In this document: positions 59,001 through 64,000 of the stretch, one piece after another
How positions within the stretch are numbered: position 1 is the stretch's first letter
How the letters are laid out: the number at the start of each line of letters is the position of its first letter
Origin: DASQJL01 sp036380835
GTDB taxonomy: Bacteria > Eisenbacteria > RBG-16-71-46 > SZUA-252
Reading direction: 5' to 3'
Length of the DNA stretch: 64,000 bases
NCBI GenBank assembly: GCA_036380835.1
Contig: DASVDZ010000082.1
Coordinates: 1-64,000 of the forward strand
Notes under the pieces: model-generated
What the model was told of the DNA's origin: nothing
Seen by the model: the letters and a program-made list of their open reading frames with translations, nothing else
Databases searched by the model: none
Position numbers and translations under genes: made by a program

Positions 59001-59383
59001 TACTTCCCGTCCGGGGTCCAGCCGATGACGTCGTCCACCGAGGGGTGCCACGTGAGCCGCCGCGGCATCCCGCCTTCGATGCCGATCACGTAGACGTCCA
59101 CGTTGCCGTCGTACTCGCCGCTGAAGGCGATCCGGCCCCCGTCCGGGGAGAAGTGGGGGAAGTGTTCGTCGCCGGGATGGGACGTGAGACGGCGGGCGAG
59201 CCCCCCCTTGTCGGAGACCATCCAGAGGTCCGATTCCGCGGCGAAGACGATGCGGTCGCCGTGGATGTCGGGATAGCGGATGTAGGCGGGCGGCGGCCCC
59301 GACCCGGCCGGCGGGGCGGCGTGGGCCGATGGAGCGGACGCGACGAGCAGCACGAGACACGCGACGGCGGCATGGAGGCGCAT
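56015..59383 (-). CDS. Tricorn-like S41 protease with beta-propeller and PDZ, exported
   Basis: This 1122-residue protein has a signal peptide (MRLHAAVACLVLLVASAPSA). Two beta-propellers of WD/TolB repeats (about 30-600; GWTPDGKYVLF, SPDGKWVAVADQ) follow. A lysine-rich insert around 575-600 (KEKKSTDKKAD) separates them from the C1/PDZ/C2 region. The tetrad matches tricorn: S776-H777 in NNSHTYTFGGD, S999-D1000 in FAGSDGDIF and E1057 in WTIENHGVDPD. Tricorn proteases cut peptides from the proteasome or other proteases; here the signal peptide places it outside the cytoplasm. The Met six codons upstream (MKPEET) is a weaker start, while AGAGGA sits before MRLHA. It is divergent from the small membrane protein gene. 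Confidence 0.95.
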   Translation of the reverse strand: MRLHAAVACLVLLVASAPSAHAAPPAGSGPPPAYIRYPDIHGDRIVFAAESDLWMVSDKGGLARRLTSHPGDEHFPHFSPDGGRIAFSGEYDGNVDVYVIGIEGGMPRRLTWHPSVDDVIGWTPDGKYVLFRSSRSSPTGASEIWRVPAAGGDPEVIPIGWAWRLSIDPESGQWAFNRSSRETATWKRYRGGTAAQIWVGTPEKGDFKQITTFDGANAFPMWHGGRIWYLSDKGGTTNIWSIRPDGTDLKRHTDFKEWDARWPSMGPDGRIAFTVAADVHVFDPSDGSERQVPIELPGERALTRSRYPDAASTLTWFDLSPEGDRVAVTTRGEVFSVPVKKGVTLPVMGGTGARESWASFDGDGKRLVYVTDAPHEQEIRIRDAWGRGEPKVVKPAGANGWYFPPRVSPDGKWVAVADQAQTLWVIPTGGGTPRRVDQSKQAPIHDYVWSPDSRWLAYSKTRATDYAGVCVFDAKAGAVHEITGFATDDYSPAWDPDGRYLYFLSHRNTNPILGTVDWDNVEAKNVRPYLVLLRKDVKNPLADLEGLPDDGKKETSDSKDKAGAGGDKKEKKSTDKKADDSEKPEAPKPIEIDFDGIADRVVMFDVPLGDYSSLGATSSHVFYVSSPVKGFAEQPGLFAEPKPENTLVSFDLEKRKPESFADGMSAYSLAAEGKKIAVMKDQGEIYVVDAGAVPSDLSDAKVDMSDVVIDLDPVEEWTQMYYEAWRNERDFFWDPGLGGLDWKKIGDQYATLLPRLASRSDLKDLIGELIGELNNSHTYTFGGDPGVDVPHVSVGLLGADVKRDGSAYRVDRIYRGDPADGVVSPLRAPGADVKEGEYILAVNHRPFEPGRSFYSYFADLAGRSVVLTVNARNAAAGSRDVVVETVPSDATLRYVDWVRRNREYVAQKSGGTIGYVHLPDMWKDGLIQFNRWFYPQLDKQGMVVDARWNGGGAVSQMIVERLRRSIVSFDRSRLGGLSSYPYRTLNGPFVVLTNEFAGSDGDIFPAVIQREKLAPVIGKRTWGGVVGISGARQLVDGGLATEPEAAWWEPQGGWTIENHGVDPDIVVDDMPQDVAKGIDAQLDRGIEEVLRLKQAHPPIVPEFGPVRQRTREAFQGETAGTK

Positions 59384-59605
59384 GGTTTCCTCTGGCTTCA
59401 TCGATGGATGAATGGAGTCCGGCGAGCCAGGGCGGGGGTGTGGGCCCGGCGTCGCCGCGATCGATCCGCGCAGTATACGCTCATCGCGCCCCGCGGGATT
59501 CGTCCATGGTACGATCCGTCGTGGCTCGGAGCCGAAGGCGCTCCTCGAGCGGTAGGTTCCGCGGGCGGGCGGCGGTCCGCCGCCCGGGTCAGGGGGGAAT
59601 GGAAC

Positions 59606-59773
59606 ATGGCGGACGACGTGAAGGTCACGTGTCGCGATGCGGGCTCGGTGTTCGCTCCGGTCTGGATCATCGGCTGGCTCTTCAGCATCGGCTTCCTGAA
59701 GCTGACCTTTTGGAAGGGGGTCCTGGCCCTCATCATCTGGCCCTATTACTTCGGCGTCTTCTTTCGGAAGTAG
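59606..59773 (+). CDS. 55-residue membrane protein
   Basis: The protein has a short polar N-terminus with one cysteine (MADDVKVTCRDAGSVF), then two hydrophobic stretches (PVWIIGWLFSIGFLKL and GVLALIIWPYYFGVFF), ending FRK. It is a likely two-helix inner-membrane protein. I cannot name a family. A GGGG-rich ribosome site and its own ATG support the gene, and codon use is normal. It precedes the glycosyltransferase by 51 bases on the same strand and may be cotranscribed with it. Confidence 0.62.
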   Translation: MADDVKVTCRDAGSVFAPVWIIGWLFSIGFLKLTFWKGVLALIIWPYYFGVFFRK

Positions 59774-59824
59774 CCGCCGGGGCCGGGGATCCTTGAACGC
59801 CGCCTCCTCGATGACTCCCGGCGC

Positions 59825-61957
59825 ATGACGCGGACGCATGAACACCGCGAAGACGGCGGTCGGCCGCGCCGGTTCGACCCCATCCTCGCCCTGATCCTGC
59901 TCGCCGCCCTCGTCCTCCGGCTCTGGGGAATCGCCGACCGGCTTCCCGACCCGTCGCTCGCCGATTCACCCATGGACGACACCGCGGTCGACGAGGGCGA
60001 TCGGCGCGCCATGCTGACCGCGTGGGACATGTGGCGCGGAGGGACGCGCCCGCTCCAGCTCAACCCCGGGACCGGCGACTGGCCCGGCCTGCCCTTCTAT
60101 CTGACCCTCGGCCTCCAGTTCGCCGCGCGGGGTTACGACGCGATCGCGCATCCCGGCGCGACCTCGGAGGAATACGCGCGCCGGACCGAGGCGAGGCCCG
60201 GAGAGTCGTTCCTCTTCGCCCGCGTCCTCTGCGTTCCCCTCGGAGTCCTGACGATCTTCCTGGTCTACCTGCTCGGCTTCGCCGTCGGGGGCCGGGGCGT
60301 GGGGCTCACGGCCGCGGGGCTCCTCGCCATGACGCCGTTCCACGTCCTGAGCTCGCAGCGGATCAGCGACCCGAACGTGCTCTCGCTCCTCTTCGTCACC
60401 GGGGCGGCGCTCGCGCTCCTGCGCGTGGGCGGGGCGCGCGGCCTCGCGCCCTCGGTCGCCGCGGGCGGATGGATCGGACTCGCCGGGGCCAGCAAGTACG
60501 TCCCCCTCTCGTTGGCCGCCACGCTCGTCTTCGCCCACCTGGCGCCCGGAGCCGGACGTTCCGGAGGCGTCCTCCCGGACCGCTGGAAGCGTCTCGGGGC
60601 CGGGCTCGTCGCGGTCGTCGTCGCGTTCGCGCTCTTCTCCCCCTTCACCTTCCTCGACTGGGGCTCCAAGGCGCGCGACATGCAACTGCAGCGGGGGCGC
60701 CTCCTCTCCTCCTGGGTGGGCCAGTCGGAATCGAACTTCGCGCTCCTGACCTACCTGACGCGGACGCTGCCGTCGATCTGGACGTGGCCCGGATACCTCC
60801 TCTCGGTCCTCGGCCTGGTCCTCCTCTGGCGCTCGGGGTCGAGGGGGAGGATCCTCGCGTCGATTCCCGTCGTGTTCCTTCTCGCGATCGGCGTTCTCGG
60901 CGTCGCGGAGGAGCGGTTCGCGTTGCCCTTGCTCGGGGTGTTGGCGGTCGCCGCCGCGTACGCCGCCTTCCGTCTCGGGGACCGGATCGCGGCGGCGAGC
61001 CCGTCGGGCGGCCGGAAGAAGGGGTCCCCGGGGATCGCCGCGCCGCGCCCCGCCGCCGCGCTCACCGGGCTCCTCCTCGCGCTCTTCGCCGCCTGGAGCG
61101 TCGCGCAGCTTACGGCGGTCCGGCGCGCGATGGCCGCGCCCGATTCGAGGCACGCGGCCCGGGCGTGGATCGCGGCGACGATCGACCCTCGCGAGCCGAT
61201 GGCGATGGATCTCTACGGGCCGGTCCTCGCGCGGGGCCCGGGCGGCCGCCGGGCGCTCACGTGGCCCTTCCTCGCCTCCGCGAGCGAGCGGGCGCGCCTC
61301 GCGTATCACCCGGCCTGGCTCGACGGGATCCGCTATTACGCGGTCTCGAGCGAGGTCACGCGGCGTTTCGAGCGGGCGGGGCGGTCGTCCGCGACGGAGT
61401 CCGCGTTCTACGCCTGGATCCGCGCGCACGGCCGCCGGATCTGGTCGACCGATCCCCGGGCCGCGTCCGGCCCGCAGATCGACGTCTACGAGCTGCCGCG
61501 GGCGATCTCGTCGCGCGCCGCCCGCGACTCGCTCTGGGCCGAGGAACGCGGGCGGAACCCGAGCGTCCGGCTCACCCGATGGGCCGCGGAGCTCGCCCAG
61601 GACTTCGCGCTGACGGGCGAATGGGATCGGGCCGAGGAATGGGCGCGGCGCGGACTCGAGCTGCCGGCGACGGAGTCGCGACAGCTCCTCTTCGAGACTC
61701 TCACGTTCGCGCGGATGGAACGGGGCGACGCGGAGGCGGCGGAGGCGACGGCGCGCGAAGGGCTCGCGAGTCATCCGCGCTCGGCGCTCCTCCACCTCTA
61801 CCGCGCGATGGCGCTCGAATCGCTGGCCCGACCGGAGGAGGCGCTCACGGAGTATCGTGCCGCGCTCCCCCTCCATCCGGATCCGGAGGGCCAGCGCTAC
61901 GTCCGCGCCGCGATCGCGAGGCTCCATCCCGCCGGCGGGGACGGAAGGAGCCCCTGA
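59825..61957 (+). CDS. GT39-like membrane glycosyltransferase with C-terminal TPRs
   Basis: This 710-residue protein has a basic leader, a first helix (LALILLAALVLRLWGIA) and an acidic first loop (SPMDDTAVDEGDRRAM). About ten helices follow, then a soluble region, and the last 120 residues are TPR-like (AEEWARRGLELPATESRQLL). PMT_2/GT39-type enzymes transfer a sugar from a polyprenyl-phosphate donor to an extracytoplasmic acceptor. The TPR tail is shared with the four TMTC-like proteins in this window, but the core is of the ArnT/PMT_2 branch. The ATG at 59825 is in the window of a short gap after the 55-residue gene. Confidence 0.8.
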   Translation: MTRTHEHREDGGRPRRFDPILALILLAALVLRLWGIADRLPDPSLADSPMDDTAVDEGDRRAMLTAWDMWRGGTRPLQLNPGTGDWPGLPFYLTLGLQFAARGYDAIAHPGATSEEYARRTEARPGESFLFARVLCVPLGVLTIFLVYLLGFAVGGRGVGLTAAGLLAMTPFHVLSSQRISDPNVLSLLFVTGAALALLRVGGARGLAPSVAAGGWIGLAGASKYVPLSLAATLVFAHLAPGAGRSGGVLPDRWKRLGAGLVAVVVAFALFSPFTFLDWGSKARDMQLQRGRLLSSWVGQSESNFALLTYLTRTLPSIWTWPGYLLSVLGLVLLWRSGSRGRILASIPVVFLLAIGVLGVAEERFALPLLGVLAVAAAYAAFRLGDRIAAASPSGGRKKGSPGIAAPRPAAALTGLLLALFAAWSVAQLTAVRRAMAAPDSRHAARAWIAATIDPREPMAMDLYGPVLARGPGGRRALTWPFLASASERARLAYHPAWLDGIRYYAVSSEVTRRFERAGRSSATESAFYAWIRAHGRRIWSTDPRAASGPQIDVYELPRAISSRAARDSLWAEERGRNPSVRLTRWAAELAQDFALTGEWDRAEEWARRGLELPATESRQLLFETLTFARMERGDAEAAEATAREGLASHPRSALLHLYRAMALESLARPEEALTEYRAALPLHPDPEGQRYVRAAIARLHPAGGDGRSP

Positions 61958-62283
61958 TCCCCGTCCCCCGGGGGTCCGACCCAAACCATCCGGGGGGCAC
62001 TGGGTATCGAAGCACGTGAAGGTCCCCCCGACCCGGTAACCCGAATCCGACGAAAGGCGACGCAGGCGCTGATGGATTGCACGGCGCCCCTTTTTCGTTT
62101 CCCGGCTCCATCTCTGGCGGTGGCGCCCCGCCGCACCCGGAAGTTATTGCAGTAAAACATATTGTGGGCATCGACGGATTCTCTCAAGAGGGACGTAACC
62201 TTCCGGGCCCAGAGGCCGTACTCTTATCGAGTTGCGGGATTCCCGTCGGTTATTCACAGGCAGAGACTGGAGGCAGTCGGGCA
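61958..62283. promoter_or_regulatory. 326-base region upstream of the efflux operon
   Basis: There is no gene. It is GC-rich at the left with a C5/G5 dyad near 61970. An AT-richer patch at about 62140-62165 (TTGCAG at 62147-62152, CATATT nearby) is the likeliest promoter of the adaptor gene. The match to a sigma-70 promoter is weak. Confidence 0.35.
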
Positions 62284-63561
62284 ATGGCGATGAAGAGGAA
62301 ACCCCTGTTGATCGGCGTCGCGATCGTCGTCGTGATCGCCGCCGTCAGTGGCATGGCCCTCCGCGGTCGCGGCGACAAGACGCCGGTCGTCCAGACGGCG
62401 AAGGTTGCCCGGCAGCGGATCGTGCAGAAGGTGAGCGCGACCGGAAAGATCGAGCCCAAGACCCAGGTCGAGATCAGCGCCGACGTGAGCGCCAAGATCC
62501 TCAGGCTGCCCGTCGTGGAAGGACAGTGGGTCGAGAAGGGCGCCTTCCTCGTGGGTCTGGATCGCGAGCGCTACGTGGCCGCGGTCGAGAGCGCCGAGGC
62601 GAACGTCAGCTCCGCCGAGGCGAACGCCACGCTCGTGCACGAGAACCTGGTGCGCGCGGAGAACGAATACAAGCGGTCCAAGGACCTCGTGGCGACGGGG
62701 CTCGAGTCCCAGTCGGCGTTCGAGTCGAAGCAGGCCGACTACCAGGTCGAGGTGGCGCGCCACAAGTCGGCGCTCGACCAGGTGTCGCAGGCCAAGGCCA
62801 CGCTCAAGCAGGCGCGCGACGATCTCTCGAAGACGACGATCTACGCCCCCATGCCGGGAACGATCAGCGCGCTCAACAAGGAGCAGGGCGAGATCGCGCT
62901 CGGCTCCCAGTTCCAGAAGGACGTGATCTGCGTGGTCGCCGACCTCACCAAGATGGAGGCGCAGGTCAACGTCGACGAGAACGACGTCATGTCGGTCGCC
63001 GTGGGCCAGCAGGCGGAGGTCCAGGTCGACGCGCTTCCCAACCAGACGCTGAAGGGCGTCGTCTCCGAGATCGGGTCGAGCGCCAAGGCGAGCGGCACGG
63101 GGACCACGGAGCAGAAGACCGAGTTCGAGATCAAGATCGCGATCATCGATCCGCCCAAGACGCTCCGGCCGGGGATGACGGCGAGCGCCGACATCATCAC
63201 CAAGACGAATGACAGCGCCCTCAGCGTGCCGATCCAGAGCGTCGCCGTCCGGACGATCGACCAGCTCGCGATGAAGGGCGAGCAGCGGAAGGACGCGGCC
63301 ACGAAGTACAACCCGGGGAAGGACGGCTTCGTGGAGATCGTCTTCTGCGTCGAGAACGGGAAGGCGATCGCGAAGCAAGTCACGACCGGCATCCAGGGCG
63401 ACAACCTGATCGAGATCACGGACGGGCTCAAGGAGGGGGAGGAGATCATCACCGGCAGCTATCGCGCGATCTCGAAGGATCTCGACAACGGCGCCGTCGT
63501 GACGATCAACAACAAGAAGAAGCCGGGCGAGCAGGCGATGGCGGGCGCGTCGAATGGCTGA
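62284..63561 (+). CDS. RND/ABC-type periplasmic adaptor (MacA/HlyD family)
   Basis: This 425-residue protein has a single N-terminal membrane anchor (LLIGVAIVVVIAAVSGMAL). A biotinyl-lipoyl-like domain comes next (VSATGKIEPKTQVEISADV), then a coiled-coil hairpin (about 90-165; AESAEANVSSAEANATL-type heptads). A beta-barrel (MEAQVNVDENDVMSVAVGQQ) and a C-terminal membrane-proximal domain complete it. Such adaptors connect an inner-membrane transporter to an outer-membrane channel. The ATPase subunit starts within its last codons, which makes it a MacA-type partner of an ABC exporter. The start at 62284 has GGAGG about 11 bases upstream. Confidence 0.93.
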   Translation: MAMKRKPLLIGVAIVVVIAAVSGMALRGRGDKTPVVQTAKVARQRIVQKVSATGKIEPKTQVEISADVSAKILRLPVVEGQWVEKGAFLVGLDRERYVAAVESAEANVSSAEANATLVHENLVRAENEYKRSKDLVATGLESQSAFESKQADYQVEVARHKSALDQVSQAKATLKQARDDLSKTTIYAPMPGTISALNKEQGEIALGSQFQKDVICVVADLTKMEAQVNVDENDVMSVAVGQQAEVQVDALPNQTLKGVVSEIGSSAKASGTGTTEQKTEFEIKIAIIDPPKTLRPGMTASADIITKTNDSALSVPIQSVAVRTIDQLAMKGEQRKDAATKYNPGKDGFVEIVFCVENGKAIAKQVTTGIQGDNLIEITDGLKEGEEIITGSYRAISKDLDNGAVVTINNKKKPGEQAMAGASNG

Positions 63562-64000
63562 TCGCGCCGGGTCCGATCGCGCCGGGTCCGATCGCGCCAT
63601 GCCCACGCTCTCCCTCAAGGACGTCGTGAAGACGTACGCGATGGGCTCGGAGACCGTGCGGGCGCTGAGCGGCGTCTCGCTCGAGATCCGGCGGAACGAA
63701 TACGTCGCGATCATGGGCCCCTCGGGGTCGGGCAAGTCGACCCTGATGAACCTGATCGGTTGCCTCGACGTGCCGACCTCCGGCGCCTACTTCCTCGAAG
63801 GGCAGATGGTGGCGTCGATGTCCGAGCCGCAGCTCGCCGAGATCCGGAACCGCCGGATCGGATTCGTCTTCCAGACGTTCAACCTGATCCCGCGCGCCGA
63901 CATCCTCCACAACGTCGAGCTGCCGCTGATCTACGGCGGCGTGCCGCCGGCGGAGCGGCGGGCGCGCGCGCGGAAGGCGCTGGAGCAGGTCGGGCTCGCG
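63554..64000 (+). CDS. MacB-like ABC transporter ATPase (partial, runs off the window)
   Basis: The first 149 residues are visible. After a short repeat-coded leader (ADRAGSDRAGSDRA) the ATPase domain starts PTLSLKDVVKTYAMGS. It shows EYVAIMGPSGSGKSTLMNLI (Walker A), and FVFQTFNLIPRADILHNVEL (Q-loop). The C-terminal half, including Walker B, is outside the window. It is expected to power export or lipoprotein handling with the adaptor at 62284. The ATG at 63554 overlaps the adaptor stop; a second in-frame ATG at 63599, after the tandem repeat, is an alternative start. Confidence 0.93.
   Translation, partial: MADRAGSDRAGSDRAMPTLSLKDVVKTYAMGSETVRALSGVSLEIRRNEYVAIMGPSGSGKSTLMNLIGCLDVPTSGAYFLEGQMVASMSEPQLAEIRNRRIGFVFQTFNLIPRADILHNVELPLIYGGVPPAERRARARKALEQVGLA
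63560..63598 (+). repeat. 15-bp tandem repeat at the MacB-like start
   Basis: GATCGCGCCGGGTCC is repeated 2.6 times without mismatch (63560-63574, 63575-63589, 63590-63598). It lies between two possible start codons and adds five codons (DRAGS) per copy, so copy-number change keeps the frame. Confidence 0.9.

Noticed and set aside
56096..59605. Plus-strand open frame opposite the tricorn-like gene
   Set aside because: It is a shadow of the GC-rich minus-strand gene. Only the final 168 bases, after its own ribosome site, look real and are annotated as the 55-residue protein.
1..64000. tRNA, rRNA, phage, insertion sequence or toxin-antitoxin genes
   Set aside because: None was recognised by eye. 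A tRNA scan would be decisive for tRNAs and could not be run.

Overview
The window is GC-rich bacterial chromosome with Shine-Dalgarno-led genes, densely packed on both strands. No rRNA, tRNA, CRISPR array, prophage or insertion sequence was recognised. The gene content suggests an uncultured member of the FCB-like lineages, Candidatus Eisenbacteria or a relative. This is inferred from four serine/threonine kinases with TPR tails, four TMTC-like GT-C/TPR membrane proteins, a FlgD-like C-terminal domain on a secreted protease, and a tricorn-type protease. It is not proven by a marker gene.

Layout. 1-6.1 kb: a thioredoxin-fold protein, a TMTC-like GT-C/TPR protein, then an OPT transporter, a membrane protein and a GNAT acetyltransferase on the minus strand. 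6.2-12.1 kb: one 1977-residue glycine-rich autotransporter (minus) with a clear intrinsic terminator. 12.9-14.2 kb: a small acidic protein, an Hsp20 chaperone and a proline-rich protein (plus). These converge on a protein with a helical repeat array fused to a Lon-type (S16) protease domain and no AAA+ motor (14.3-16.3 kb). 16.4-17.7 kb: an MFS transporter. 17.7-27.0 kb: a co-oriented minus-strand block of hydrolase, GT-C glycosyltransferase, kinase, GT2 glycosyltransferase, methyltransferase, second GT-C enzyme and chalcone-isomerase-like protein. It looks like a lipid-linked sugar/glycoconjugate cluster. 27.3-31.5 kb: a small lipoprotein, a secreted cysteine-rich protein, a VOC protein, and an ACT-domain protein overlapping a second TMTC-like protein. 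31.5-44 kb: two further TMTC-like proteins, two kinases, a DUF899 protein, a rhodanese/SufE pair and a small protein. 44-53 kb: a multidomain secreted metalloprotease, a compact Rho factor, and a divergent 1312-residue kinase/cyclase-like/AAA/TPR protein. 53-64 kb: citrate synthase, RsgA GTPase, tricorn-like protease, a 55-residue membrane protein, a GT39-like protein, and the start of a MacA/MacB-type export operon that runs off the right edge.

How the parts may work together. Three themes recur. The first is envelope glycosylation: a dolichyl-phosphate-mannose-synthase-like GT2 enzyme lies among several GT-C proteins, which normally use polyprenyl-linked sugars. The second is signalling through Hanks-type kinases coupled to TPR scaffolds. 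The third is protein quality control and turnover (Hsp20, the Lon-domain protein, tricorn-like protease). The most unusual items are the TPR-Lon fusion beside the Hsp20 operon, the very repetitive autotransporter, a kinase whose catalytic loop reads like that of a tyrosine kinase, and the Rho protein without its N-terminal helical domain.
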